Positions 49,861 to 62,329 of a DNA stretch of 64,000 nt are shown one piece after another (positions within the stretch are counted from its first letter, which is position 1; each line of letters opens with the position of its first letter). Made by a program: the position numbers and the translations under genes. The stretch comes from Mastigias papua (taxonomy: Eukaryota > Cnidaria > Scyphozoa > Rhizostomeae > Mastigiidae). The notes under the pieces were generated by a model. The model ran no database searches, was not told where the DNA came from, and worked only from the letters and a program-made list of their open reading frames with translations. The DNA lies in the NCBI GenBank assembly GCA_964019165.1, contig OZ025287.1, positions 2,470,017 to 2,534,016 on the forward strand, read 5' to 3'.

Positions 49861-50155
49861 AACCCTTTTTCAATCCTTTATTTGTGCTTTGAAATCGTGA
49901 CCATTTTTTGCAGCTTTTTATTCATCTGGAAGACGCTCTCAAACTATGATACCACAAAATGAAAATGGCTCATTTCCAAGTTTATTAGTTAAGGTTTTAC
50001 GAAATTGGAGGAGATCGTGCATTGATAAATTACACGGAAGCATTCTTCTACTAATGAGCCCCTACAGAAAGGAGGGAACGAAGTGTCCAATATTCCTAAC
50101 TTGTTAAAACCAACTGGTGATGATTACTCTAAGTTAGTAAAACAAAAATGATTAC

Positions 50156-50240
50156 CATTTCAGCCTCTTCAGCCCTTGCCAACAGGCATTCACAAGTTGC
50201 ATTTGCGACTGACGATGTAATAAACGTGAACGGGAGTCTC
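50156..50240 (-). CDS. LIN54: LIN54 exon: LPFTF helix region
   Basis: Codes (R)[15 protein letters not shown], then [13 protein letters not shown]. Acceptor TAATAG, donor GTAATC, ending in phase 0. LPFTFxTxxVAxATCxCLLAxAE is the conserved C-terminal signature of the family. Confidence 0.95.
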
Positions 50241-50765
50241 CTATTAAAGCGAAATATCTTTTAAAGAAACAACTGTGCAAGAAGTAAAGAAACATCCACT
50301 GCAAATTTCAAAGAATGATGTAGATGGTTGTACAAGAAATGCTCTTCGTCCAAAAAATAGAACTAACGGATACTCCAAAGTGAAGCTTACTATTAACCCC
50401 GCCACATGCAGCAACTACAACATGTGGCTTTCACAGGCAGCACCCACTGGAACTGTCTATCTGGCACAATCAAGCACGTACAATTACTTGTAGACCTCAA
50501 TAATATTGATAAAAAATGACATGGGGGAAGAATGCAGAATCAAAAATTGCGTCAAAAATATCTTGAATCCCTATAAACATAATCTAAGCTGTCATGTTTC
50601 CACAAGTAATTTACGTTCATTCAAGGGTATTGGAAAAAGAGGAAAGGAGAACAGGTGCATCACGTAAACGACGGATGATTTTAGTTTTTCAAAGAATGGA
50701 GTGAGGAGAGTGGAGAGAGAAGGCCATGAAGCAGAATGAAGATAGAAGAACTCAAGGCTAGCTAA

Positions 50766-51013
50766 GGGACTGGTCATTAATTCTTCCAGAGGAGGGGGTG
50801 GAAGACATCAAGGAGAGGGGGGACCAGAATTCTGCAAACTCAGACAGAGGGAAATGGAAAATAAATAGGATTTTAAAAGAAGGAGTATGGAGTTTCTTCT
50901 AAAGTCCTGGAGTGGGGATCAACATTTTTACATAAATCTGAGAGGAGGGACGAAGAGTCCCTCAAATCTATGAGAATTTCTTCCACCCCCTCCCCACAAG
51001 TAATTAACGACCC
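50766..51013. mobile_element. about 250-bp TIR element
   Basis: GGGACTGGTCATTAATTCTT and GAGGGGGTGGAAGA on the left face TCTTCCACCCCCTCCCC and TAATTAACGACCC on the right. The interior is purine-rich (GGAGAGGGG). It lies in a 1003-bp LIN54 intron. Confidence 0.7.
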
Positions 51014-51243
51014 GTATTAACGAGTTGGACACGAAGAAGGAAGGAGAAGACCTTATGGTCAAAAAGTTATGCTAACAAACACTGTGCCCTCATCTCAAAA
51101 ACGGACTAAATGGAAGACTACATGGCAATGCAATCCATATACCCTTTTATGTGACTGTCCCATATTTACCATATTTATGTGGTCAAAACATACACTCAAG
51201 AAACACTATCACGTAATCTAGAACCAATATCAACGGGAATCAC

Positions 51244-51337
51244 CTTTCATCTCCAGCCGAAAGTGGCGTAGACGTTGCGGCTTCGAGTTGGGAATCTAAT
51301 TTCGAGCGAGCAGCATTCTGTTGCAGTACTCTGACCT
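51244..51337 (-). CDS. LIN54: LIN54 exon: C-terminal linker
   Basis: Codes (E)VRVLQQNAARSKLDSQLE, then AATSTPLSAGDE plus AG. Acceptor TTTCTAG, donor GTGATT. EVRVxQQxAAxxKLxSQ agrees with vertebrate LIN54 after LADAA. Confidence 0.9.
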
Positions 51338-51598
51338 CTAGAAACAAAAAAGAAGTGATATCACATTATACAAGTGATTACCAAGGGGTACATCAGGGCT
51401 ACAATTGCAAATGGCAAATCCATTGTCACATTCCAATAAGCAATGGAGAAAACAGAATAACGCCACTTCATTGCTACCATGAACATTTTTTGAATTCACT
51501 ATTCTGCAATTCCCTTGAACCATCACGTGCATATAAAGTAAACAAGCCGCAGAAGGAATCAAACATCGTTTATCGCTGTTTCCTCGACAAACATAATA

Positions 51599-51690
51599 CG
51601 GCGAAAACAAGTTCGGCGAAAATAAGATCAACGAAAATAAGATCGATGAAAATAAGACCGACGAAAATAGGTTCGGAGAAAAATCATCCA
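51599..51690. repeat. 15-bp minisatellite
   Basis: Six units of GGCGAAAATAAGATC with substitutions. The period is a multiple of three; a 114-codon plus frame overlapping it is not a recognised gene. Confidence 0.9.
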
Positions 51691-51776
51691 AGTCTATAAA
51701 GAGTGCACAATAATTGCATACAGCTGTAAACAAAAATAAAAAGAAATAAAAAAACCGCGTGCCATTTCACTGCTTT

Positions 51777-51914
51777 CCATTCAATCGTCGGAGACTTTCC
51801 TTCATTCTTCAATTGCCAAATATATTTGATAATTCTGTGTTCTTTTCGTTATATCAGAATTATCAAAATATTTGGAAATCAAAAAATGAAGGAAAGTCTC
51901 CGACGATTGAATGG
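51777..51914. repeat. 138-bp foldback with about 58-bp arms
   Basis: CCATTCAATCGTCGGAGACT...and ...AGTCTCCGACGATTGAATGG are inverted arms that keep pairing to CAATTGCCAAATAT and GATAATTCTG near the centre, leaving a loop of about 20 bases (TGTTCTTTTCGTTATAT). Confidence 0.93.
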
Positions 51915-52348
51915 ACAATAGTGAAACGTATAGATATTAAGCCTAGAGTAAATCCTTTTAGACTATGCCTGACAGAAAAATTGCTAACTATTAACAATTT
52001 GGGTGATGAGAATATATAAATACCAAGTCTGAACTTGTTGCCAAATGCAGACATCAGAACAAACATTTAGTTAAATTCTGCAAGATTAGCAAATCATATT
52101 CGATGTATTGATTTTATTCTAATTCTTCAGTGGTTGCAATTCTAGCAGTTATGCCTGATGATTGTCTATAATGAAACTCAGAGTCACATAAATTAGTCTC
52201 TCAGGTCTTATTCTAATTTCATTACTAGAAGCTCGTTTTGTTGAGCACCTTTGATCAGCTATATGGTCCAATATAAGCAAGAAATAGAGTCTTATGCAGT
52301 AAATGTTTCAATTTATTCAAATACAAATCGATATCAATCGAATATAAG

Positions 52349-52478
<130 letters not shown>

Positions 52479-52561
52479 TGAACTTGAATTTTAAACGAAA
52501 ACACTAGTAAAACATCATCCAAAGCCAGATCTCAAAGGCTACTAATATATCGTGAGAACAG

Positions 52562-53325
52562 ATGCTGAAACTCTCTGACAACAAGAAATCCCACAGAATC
52601 CCTTTTATTACCACATACAACAGAACGCTTCCACCAATTTCACATATACTAAGGAATCACTTGGATATTTTGAAGATCGACCCTGAATTAAAAAATTTGC
52701 TTAGAGAACCCCAAATGATGGCTTACCGACGTAATAAAACATAAAAGATCTAACAGGAGGTAATGTAGTAGCTAACGATGTGGTATTTAAGAAAAACACC
52801 AAACCAAAAATGGGTAAGTGTAGCCCCTGCAACACAAAGGCTGGTAATCTCAGCTCCAAACAACTACTTGAAACTACACAATTCCATAGCAACAAAACAA
52901 ACAAAAGTGACCAAATCTTCCAAGATGTAAACTGTAAGAGTAAATTAGTCATCTATCTAATGGAATGCACCAAGCGTAGACTACAATACATAGGCAAGTC
53001 AGAAACACAACTAAACATACGCATCGATAACCACCGTAAAGATTCCACGAAAATAAATACCATACTAGCATGTCAACATTTTAACAACCCATCTCATAAT
53101 TTTACTCAAGATGCCAAATTCATAATCATCGAGCAGTTAAAAAAGATAGACTGCGACAAAGACGAACCCAGACAACGTTTGGAAACTAGAGAGGACTTTT
53201 GGATTAGGACATTACAAACTCTAAGGCCACAAGGTCTACACCAAGGGCTGAATCACCCTTTTTACCAAAACATTTTTCAACAAAAAATCAAATCACCCTT
53301 ATCTGCCTATGATTATCAGTGCGTC
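52562..53325 (+). pseudogene. Penelope-like element 3' part with GIY-YIG endonuclease (frameshifted)
   Basis: The upstream frame (52562-52744) reads HRIPFITTYNRTLPPISHIL then [14 protein letters not shown]. After a one-base shift near 52742 it continues [35 protein letters not shown] and the nuclease [20 protein letters not shown] (Y-I-Y-...-Y-I-G), IRIDNHRKD, then [15 protein letters not shown] and [19 protein letters not shown]. The CxxC before the GIY-YIG and the terminal LRP.GLN are Penelope traits. Apart from the shift, the nuclease region is intact. It lies antisense in the LIN54 intron 54229-51338 and runs straight into a TA array; the 231-codon frame's tyrosine/isoleucine tail is the array. 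Confidence 0.9.
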
Positions 53326-53329
53326 AAAT

Positions 53330-53476
<147 letters not shown>

Positions 53477-53501
53477 TCGGCTAAGGCTGACATAGGTAAA
53501 T

Positions 53502-53923
<422 letters not shown>

Positions 53924-53942
53924 CACTTTTTATTTGGTACCG

Positions 53943-53971
53943 GTTTCATTCGTTTGATACGTAATCTTCAG
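53943..53971 (-). ncRNA. hammerhead-like core with CTGAAGA box (minus)
   Basis: CTGAAGA, ATT-A-CG-TATCAAA-CG-AAT-like stem II, GAAAC. It is the same arrangement as inside the 46995-47118 hairpin. Confidence 0.5.
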
Positions 53972-53998
53972 CGAATACTCAGTAGCTGGCTGTATGTG

Positions 53999-54003
<5 letters not shown>

Positions 54004-54059
<56 letters not shown>

Positions 54060-54194
54060 TATATATATACATATTATATATGTATACATATTATATATGT
54101 ATACATATTATATATGTATACATATTATATATGTATACATATTATATATGTATACATATTATATATGTATACATATTATATATGTATACATATA
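54004..54194. repeat. (TA)n passing into a 17-bp tandem array
   Basis: TA to 54053, then about eight units of ACATATTATATATGTAT to 54194. It ends 36 bp before the LIN54 donor at 54230, in the intron. Confidence 0.93.
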
Positions 54195-54229
54195 TCGTTG
54201 TGAAATGAAACTGTTTGCTCTTAATGTAC

Positions 54230-54329
54230 CTGCAGCATCTGCTAAATGCATTAATGTTTTTCTGTCGGGACTTTCTTCGTAATTCTTGCAACCAGTGCAC
54301 TTACACAGGGATGAGCACATGATTTTCGC
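54230..54329 (-). CDS. LIN54: LIN54 exon: end of second CXC repeat
   Basis: Codes [16 protein letters not shown], then [17 protein letters not shown] plus one base. Acceptor TTTTCAG, donor GTACAT. Completes repeat 2 and carries the conserved [11 protein letters not shown] segment that begins the C-terminal part. The next exon supplies AG to finish a glutamate codon. Confidence 0.97.
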
Positions 54330-55319
54330 CTGAAAAGACAATACGGTCGTCTAAGTTGGACAGGAATGTTCCAAATGCCGCACAAAGAACATAACATGAA
54401 GCATTATAATGTCCATTGTTAATGGTATTGATGAGGTTATAACGTTCGATTATGCCTTTCTCTAAAAATGAATCTGCTTATAAACTACATCCAATACAAA
54501 TCCCCATATCTCTTAAAGGTCCTTTCTACTGTCAACTTTGTCATTTACTAGATTTCTCTACATTACTGCCGCTGCGTACAAGTCATTGAAAGAGGAAAGG
54601 AGGGTGGAATTGAAGAGAGCCTAACAAAAAGTGGGCTGCAGTTTTCATCATTATCATTCCACAGATCGGTTTTTAAATTTTGCTACGTAACACGTTAAAC
54701 CCAGAGAATGTCCCTGCCTGACCAATGTTTCATTATCAACCTGTGTTTCGCGTGAAAATGAGAAAGAGATGGGTCATTTAAATTGGCATAAAAGATTCCG
54801 TATTGAAACTTATTCGTAATTCTGTAAACAAGCAACGAATATTCAAGACTGTAAATAAACGGAACTATAAAGTCAATATGCAAAAGTCGAATGTTATTCA
54901 GTTAAGCCGCTCTCACTGCCATTTCCACCATCAACATTCTCCGTTATGATGTAAGATAAAGGTGTTCTGTCCATGAAATCGTTTGCAATAGATAGACCAT
55001 CAATATTGCCGTGTTCGATAATATCCGAAGATATGAAATTCCATTTCTTGCATCGACATAAGACAGAGGCCCCTCACTGGCATATGGCAGCAACTCAAAG
55101 TGGCCGTACTCCTTTAGGAACGATTTGTTATTTTGGGCCCACACCCCATGATTGTAGAGAAACGTCCTTTCTGAACATCGAGCGTCTCATGAGATTAAGG
55201 ATGAAATGACATATATTCGTGTGAGAAATTTTACTATTTAATATATACCATTTATGGACTAACCTAGCTTACCACAGTTTCAAAAAGGAGGATCTTTATA
55301 TGAAACATACGCAACTAAC

Positions 55320-55372
55320 CTCGTAACATTCGCAATAGTTCTTCAGACAACCGGACCGCTTACAATGACACC
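55320..55372 (-). CDS. LIN54: LIN54 exon: start of second CXC repeat
   Basis: Codes (G)[17 protein letters not shown]. Acceptor GTTACAG, donor GTTAGT. Five cysteines of repeat 2 and its DNA-contacting tyrosine. Confidence 0.97.
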
Positions 55373-56856
55373 CTGTAACACAATACGAGTGACAATTTCT
55401 GTCAATTCTAAGAGACAAACTCACATAACCGTACAAAAACAACAACACCTGGAAGATTTGTTTAAAAAGTTGCCTGTTAATAGTGCGATGTCGCATTCAG
55501 GGTTGTTGCTAATTGCCAATTAAAAATTCCACTCTTATGGCCAAGAAATGTCGCAAAGCAGAGGTATTTCAAATGACAAAAAAGCATGTCGTCCCTAGCC
55601 AGGATAGTACTTATACCAAACAAATGCAACATATTTTCCTTCTTCTCATTGCACGAATCTTTATAAGGATACACTTTCGACACACCAAATACGAATTGAC
55701 ATATAGAGTAAGGAAGTGAGTGAGTAAGTAAAAATTCATTTACAATTAGCATTTCTATACAATAAAATAAACCAACCGGTCTCAAACTTCGAGAGAAGCT
55801 TGATTACTAGATGTCAAACTAATTTCGCAGTAAACCCAAAAACAGCACATTTTACTCACATCAAAGCTAACTTTTATCGATGGAGTTCGAATAGTTGAAA
55901 AGTTTAAGACCGTGTTACAGATTAATGATTTATGATTAATGATTTATGTTTTTGTTTTATTCTAATTGTTTTTACAGGACTTTAAGCAAGTAAGTACGAG
56001 AGTAGGTAAAGGAAGTTTATTGTTCTAAGCCACTCAATTCCAATGACTAGCTATTCTTTACGAAGTTAAACTTATTGTTAGAGCTGCACATAGCATTGCC
56101 TAAACTTCCCTTGCTATCACCCAGGTCATAGTGAAGTTAGTCGATAGCTCCGAAAGAGGTAGAACGTTCCTCTCGGCCTCTTACGTACACCTGAGATTAT
56201 TGCCAAGCAAAAGGCTTTTCCTTCAATTGCCTTTTCCCCTACTACGTCACGCAATGCATTGCGGTAGTTGTAGTTAAAGTTCCTTAAGAACAACGAAGTC
56301 CTCTGGGCTCATAATAAAGACATGTACTTTTGGCATGTAAAAAACTTACTCAAAAAGTCAATAAAATTATGGAAAACACATGTAAATTGCTAGCGTCTCT
56401 ATTTCCAGTGTTTGTGAACACTTGTGTACGGGAAATAGTGGAGGAAGATACGAAGAGGGTAATATTATCATTTGATTTTGCAATAGATTTGTTGCATCCC
56501 ATTATATGAAAATGACTCCTTGGCATTCAACTTCAGAAGCCCCAGAAAAAAACTTACTACAATACCTATCCTGCCTCTCTCAGACAAAGTGGCCAACATA
56601 TAGAGCTCCCCAGCCCACTCATAGGCCTATCTTCATTCAATCGCCCGTAAATACTCACTTTATCTTGGTTCTTCATTTGAACAAATTGTCCACTAAATTT
56701 GTAACAGGGGGCTCTAAGAACTGAGTATCCTGGAGTGACAAGCAAAGTGAATTCTATCACGTTAGGCCACCTTGATTGTGCTACAAAAGCACTCCTGTTC
56801 AAGGCTTAAATCAGCTAAAATCTATTTTCATACTGTAGTAAAGCAAACCAAAGTAC

Positions 56857-56884
56857 CTTTTGTGTGTCTTCGTTCAGCTACTCC
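56857..56884 (-). CDS. LIN54: LIN54 28-nt micro-exon
   Basis: GATAG acceptor, GTACTT donor, coding GVAERRHTK plus one base (G) that joins GG of the next exon to make glycine. It matches the family's basic stretch (GESDRRHSKG in vertebrates) immediately before repeat 2. Phase fits on both sides. Confidence 0.85.
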
Positions 56885-57408
56885 CTATCAAAAAGCAATC
56901 AAAAAATCAGAAAGGAATGAAAACAGAACGAAAACAAGCAAATATAATAGATAAGATACTAAATCACCAAAAACATAGAGACTCCCTAGGTGCATGCGAC
57001 CGGTTTTGCAAGTGGTAATCATACTGCAAACAGTGTTTGATGGGAAAAGATATGACCTTCATAAGGAGACAGAACTGATGAAAGCAACAGTGAGAAGGGA
57101 GATATCTCTTCTCAAAATACGGCTGCACGTTCAGGTAGACGATTACAAGCAATATTAATTACCTAAAGTTCTTCTTTTTGCTTACAGAACAATGCAAATT
57201 TCCCGGAACTTCTCTTGAAATCTTTTACTTATAAGACCCAGCAGCTTCCAGGCGATCTCATCATGGTAGCATTGACAATGCAGCGATGCAAAGTTCACAG
57301 CTACACTGCCAAATTTGGAATAGGCCGGTCGCTGTCACAAGTCTTAAACGTATACCAGGACCTTTATCACAAACAATGTAATAGGTCTACGGCAAACAAG
57401 CTACTTAC

Positions 57409-57462
57409 TCGGGTTTTTCCGATTTTGGGGTGAAATGCGTGTGGATTTCGCTCTAAACAGGC
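57409..57462 (-). CDS. LIN54: LIN54 exon: RNP-AF-PK linker
   Basis: 54 nt coding ACLERNPHAFHPKIGKTR, the conserved linker between CXC repeats. Acceptor TTTCAG, donor GTAAGT, phase 0 at both ends. A 72-codon open frame on the opposite strand over this exon is a shadow. Confidence 0.95.
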
Positions 57463-58061
57463 CTGAAAAGGAGAGCAACGAAGCACTTAATTGACAACAG
57501 GAAGACACGAGATGGATCATCACCATTAAGACCATTCCAAGTTTGATACTAGCTTGGAAAATTTTCATCAAAGAAGTTCTAAGCTACTTGATATTTTTAA
57601 TTAGATTACCTAATTTTCAGCTAAGCCTCGATATTCTTAAAATTGTTTATTTTATACTAACATTGTTTTTAATTTATTCTCAACTTTGACCGGTTTTGAG
57701 CATTAATACTTGTATAGATAATATTCTTATACTAAAAAGTGTGTAATGAACACTCCCTGAAAACTTCCTGTGTCGTATGTTATCGCTCCCAGACCGGACA
57801 AGTGAAGTTCGCACTTGCTTTGTTATCTAAAGAAAACTAAAATAACCAAGATCTAACCCTTGATAAAACTTGAGCCTTGCATTATTCCTAAATTATTTTA
57901 AAATTTCAGCGCCTTTTGAGCCTTAATATTCTCATATGCAATATCCTTACAAAAAAGTGCGTAGCTGAGACAAGATTCCATCTTGAAAGCGAAACTTGAA
58001 TTTTGTCATTTCACAATATATTGATGTTTTCTGGGCTATAAGGTGTGGGTCTTAAGGTCTT

Positions 58062-58609
58062 AAGCCATCTACACAATCATACATTTGTATGAACGTGTTT
58101 AACTTTGTTGTGCATCCTGTCCACACAATAACACATCTGAGAACACTTGCGTGAACCTACTCAAAACGACGCTAGAAGCGAAGCAAATTATGCAGCTGCC
58201 TTATACCGCCACAGCTTTATCAATAACTCTAAATTCAGACACTTTGCATTGGATTCCTTTTTGAAAGAAGTGGTGAAAATTCGACTAAAACTCATAACAG
58301 AAATCACGGAAAAATTCACTATGATTTCAGCTCTTCTCCGTTTACTCGAGATCCTTGTATCGTATTCCACCTCTTTTCTGTGAAAAAATCCAGTTGTGAG
58401 TTAAAACTCACATGAACACTTATGAGTGTTTGATTGGTTCACAGCTTGAACATCCTCGAACATTTCTTAGGATGAATCTGTGCCAATTAAGATTTGAATA
58501 AGTTCATAAACAAGTTGGACGCTGTACAAGCATGATTTCAAAAGCGTCCACGTCGTGCACACTTTGTTGAGAACATTTTCATACAAATGAATGATGTGCA
58601 GACGGGCTT
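58062..58609. mobile_element. about 0.55-kb TIR element
   Basis: AAGCCATCTACACAATCATA and ATTTGTATGAA on the left face TTCATACAAATGAATGATGT and GCAGACGGGCTT on the right. GAACACTTGCGTGAAC and TGAACACTTATGAGTG are internal repeats. No transposase. Sits in a 1487-bp LIN54 intron. Confidence 0.65.
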
Positions 58610-58949
58610 TCATGAACACCAAAACAATAAGATAAGCAGTACAGCATCAGAATCTATGCAGAAAGGACTCTCATCCTTTAAATTTAAAGGAATGAAATAA
58701 CTAAAAGTGCACACTGGAGCGAGGGGAAAAAGCACCCTTAAAACCATAATCTGAAAGGGATCTCGTCTGTGGGGGATACCTGGCTATGTTCTATGGGGCA
58801 ACTAGACCAAAGGAGCCTGGGGATGAAGCTTCGAGGAAAACCTTACAAACTATGTCATTGTCCTTGAAAATAATTTGGGGCGATCAACAGGGAATCCAAT
58901 TCACTAGGGCTCCAGATCACATGAACAAACAAGCGGAGCGGCAACTAAC

Positions 58950-59052
58950 CTTAATCGCTTTGCTCCTTTCAGCCTCGTGTTCAATGTTATTGGAACAGTT
59001 CTGACAATTACAGCTGCTACAAAATTCTCCATTCGCAAAACAGTCGCAATAC
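58950..59052 (-). CDS. LIN54: LIN54 exon: rest of first CXC repeat
   Basis: Codes [19 protein letters not shown], then [15 protein letters not shown]. Acceptor TTCCAG, donor GTTAGT. Supplies six cysteines of repeat 1 and the tyrosine which in human LIN54 inserts into the DNA minor groove. The [11 protein letters not shown] stretch matches the family consensus. Confidence 0.97.
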
Positions 59053-59464
59053 CTGGAACAACATTGCAAAAACATCACCTTCTTGTCAAACATAACCTCC
59101 AAAAACTAAAACATGATCTAAAAGCTATATATTCTGATAGCAATTAATCGTAACCTTTTCAGCCTGGTATTCTATCAAGATAAGAACAATATGCAGCCTG
59201 TTTGCCGATAAAATCCATTCATGGAAATCCATTTGATATTTGAATAAAATGTGAAAACAGACCAAGACAACACGCAGAGTTTGTACCTTAAAAACTTCAA
59301 TATAAAAGTGAACAAATAATATTACACAAGGAGAACAAGATGAAGCAAGATATACAAGACAAGGAAGGCAGAAACGGAAACTCTACCCTTGTTTCTGCAC
59401 TATATGAACACAAATTCATATCTACAAAAGAGTTCACAGGATCAAAGTTATACTCTTAAAGTAC

Positions 59465-59489
59465 CCTTCCTCTGACAGACACTCATCAG
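59465..59489 (-). ncRNA. decayed hammerhead-like motif (minus)
   Basis: CTGATGA is intact but GAAAC is replaced by GGAAGG. The neighbourhood (GGTCATTGTCCGACCGTCCA) resembles that of the 48536 copy, so it is a Penelope end remnant. Confidence 0.35.
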
Positions 59490-59597
59490 ACTATGGACGG
59501 TCGGACAATGACCGAAAGGTGAACAGAACCATATAACTCAACGCAGATCTCCCTTCACGTGAAAGAAGGAATGGAATATATATAAATATATTTATAA

Positions 59598-59789
<192 letters not shown>

Positions 59790-60077
59790 TTATATACATA
59801 TATATAAATATATATATTTATATATACATAGCGTGAAAGGGGTGTATGGGGGTGCAACAACCCCAACTTTGAAACTTGCTTGTTAAACCCATATGATTTA
59901 GAACTTTGTAGGTGAACACTACATCTACACGCTGTAATATTTATTTGGTACGTCTGCTCCGTCAAATTTTGTTCTGGGAGATGGTTTCAAAGCAATTCTA
60001 GCGGGAAAAATGAAAATACTTTTCTTATGCATCGAACCCAACCATGAAGGGTACTCCTATATCACTAAAAGGGATTA

Positions 60078-60869
60078 CAGCTGAACCTCGATAACTCGAC
60101 TGCCGCTTAAGTCGAACTCCCTCCTACCTCGAACATTTCCCTTGTCTTTGGTATGCTCTACTTACAGAAATTACCCCAGATAAGTCGAACTCCAGATAAG
60201 TCGAATAACTCGATAAGTCGAGCAAAGTGCTAACTCCTTTCACCAAATAACTCCCTTTAAGTCGAACAAAATTGGTAAATTCAAAGAGAATGCGTTCAAA
60301 TAAAAGTCCTGTCAGTAATCTTGATCAACTTTTCCTCAACGTATCTTAACAAGTAATTACTAAATATCCAGTTGTTCATTTAAAATCGTCACAAAATCCA
60401 CAACACCTTGAAACCTCAATTGGTACGGGACTTGCATCCCATCTTGTTTGCTCAAATCTACTGCTTTCGTTTTCACTTTAACCGTGCATTTGCTTCTTAA
60501 AAGGGTGCGTTCAGGACATAAAATATAGTTTCTGTAAATTTTCCATTGCTACCCTTCTTCAAATGGCCAACGGACTTTTCTGCAAGCTTGACACAACGGA
60601 GCCAGTCGTGCATGAAAGACTATTTCTAGCCATTTTAATATAAACGAATCTAGAATTTGAAGTCGCTTTTTTGACTTGTGTATTCGATTAGCTAGTATAT
60701 GAATTGCACTACATGTTGTTCTGATTGAGAAAACCCTTTTGCATGAAATTCAATTCATGTCAACTCTGGGGGCATCTGAAAGCAAAATTCAACTTCCAGA
60801 GGTGTAAACCTCGATAAGTCGAACAAATTTTTCTCTCCCTTGGCAATCTGACGTGTCGAGGTTCAACTG
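60078..60869. mobile_element. pogo/Tigger-like Tc1-mariner element, non-autonomous, 792 bp
   Basis: Ends CAGCTGAACCTCGATAACTC and the inverted right end GTGTCGAGGTTCAACTG are flanked by TA on both sides (60076-60077 and 60870-60871). The CAGTTGAACCTCG terminus is the pogo/Tigger type. The motif GATAAGTCGAAC recurs at least four times near the left end and once near the right end. No DDE transposase frame remains. It lies in the LIN54 intron 61413-59053. Confidence 0.85.
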
Positions 60870-61413
60870 TATCTACCCCCAGGTGTAATCACTGATCCCA
60901 GTAAAATAATATAGATCTGTTCATGATACATTGTTCTGAACGTCTAAACTAGTAGTAACATTAAAAGGGGATCCTGTCGGTAAATTACTAATTTTGCTAA
61001 CATTTCCGTCGGTAACTTATTACACCCCACCCCCCCCCCCCAATTTATGTAGGGCATGCTACGCCACTGTGTACATATACAGTACGTAGAGAGTTTTAGA
61101 TCAACGAGATTAAAGTTACAACTGTGTATTCTTACAACTCTCCCAATTAACTTGCACAATATTGCACTCTCAATATGCTCAACAAATGGTTGTGAAGTAT
61201 TGAAATTCTGCAGTGAAAATTTATTATTGTTATTGAGTTATGCTCTGACAATAAAGGCCCATTCTCACATACAATCGGATTTCGCATTCGTTTGCAAATC
61301 GCAAAACGCTGGTATGTGGAGAGAGGACAATGGGTTAGCACGCGAAATTCGAAATTCCAAAGTAAGTGGCAATGGGCCTTAATGATTGAGTCAAGACAAA
61401 AATAAAAACTTAC

Positions 61414-61485
61414 AGTTTAAGACACTGGGACTTTGTACAATTGCATGGTTTCTTCACTGGTTTAGTCTCGACTTTCACCTCATCT
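61414..61485 (-). CDS. LIN54: LIN54 exon: start of first CXC repeat
   Basis: Codes DEVKVETKPVKKPCNCTKS then QCLKL. Acceptor TTTCAG, donor GTAAGT. KPCNCTKSxCLKLYCDC is the hallmark opening of the CXC domain; the final leucine codon is split CT/G with the next exon. Contributes the first three zinc-binding cysteines. Confidence 0.95.
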
Positions 61486-61636
61486 CTGAAAGATAAGTTA
61501 ATAACATAGTATAGCGTTCTAAATACAACGAGAATAAAAAAAGGTACAAGAATCACAGACTAATGCCCTTAAAAACAACGGCACCGTTACGCAGTTCTAA
61601 ATTTATCAGAATGACCTGATCAAAATTAATAATAAT

Positions 61637-62125
61637 GTGCTAGTCTCTCGTTCAAATTCTCCTCTAGTCATCACCGACTTCCCATACCTTACAAAACACG
61701 CTATAATATCCGAATTTCGGCTTCCTCTCTATATCTCCAATTTTTCACAAAACCAATATATAACTATTAAAACGGTTGTAAGGGGGACAGCTGCTGCTCC
61801 CTGTCTCACTATGCAGTCATCGAAGATTTACCCTAGCACCAAATGCGGAATAAGACTTTTTTGTCTCTCTCGAGCTCTGCTATTTGCAGACATTAAGGCC
61901 AATTCACTCGCAAAGTCCAGCACCCTCATTTCTTCTTCGGCTCGCATGCTACCAGTTTTCCCAAGATACAGCTCAAATCATCTGCAAGTTCTTTCAGTTC
62001 CAGATTCAGTCTTCAACAACTGTTCAAAACAAGTTTGTCTTTCGATATATATTGTTGCTGTGAAAAGGGCTCCCATACTGGAATCAGCAAAAAGCTTCAG
62101 ACTAATCAGCAAGCGAACTGATTGA
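61637..62125 (+). other. unassigned 162-codon open frame
   Basis: The longest non-repeat open frame in the LIN54 introns. The plus reading begins MLVSRSNSPLVITDFPYLTK. The minus strand over 62280-61630 is also largely open (105 codons, then further pieces such as ELALMSANSRARERQKSLIP). I recognise neither. It could be a decayed transposon coding region read from either strand. Confidence 0.25.
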
Positions 62126-62329
62126 ATATGTCTACATGAACCTGCTGGCGAGGCAAATGTACGAGCAAAAGCAAATATCCAAGGTCTACTATCAAGGAAA
62201 TCAGACGGAGCTAAGAGAGTCCCACCTCTCTTTCCCCTTACCAGAAAATGGAACATTCTTCGGCAACTGTAACTTTGTGATAATTTTTTTGTCACAAAAA
62301 ATGTAAAATGTAAAAACTACCATCTAACA

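Noticed and set aside
57215..57433. 72-codon plus-strand open frame
   Set aside because: It overlaps, on the opposite strand, the LIN54 exon coding ACLERNPHAFHPK; the plus frame matches nothing.
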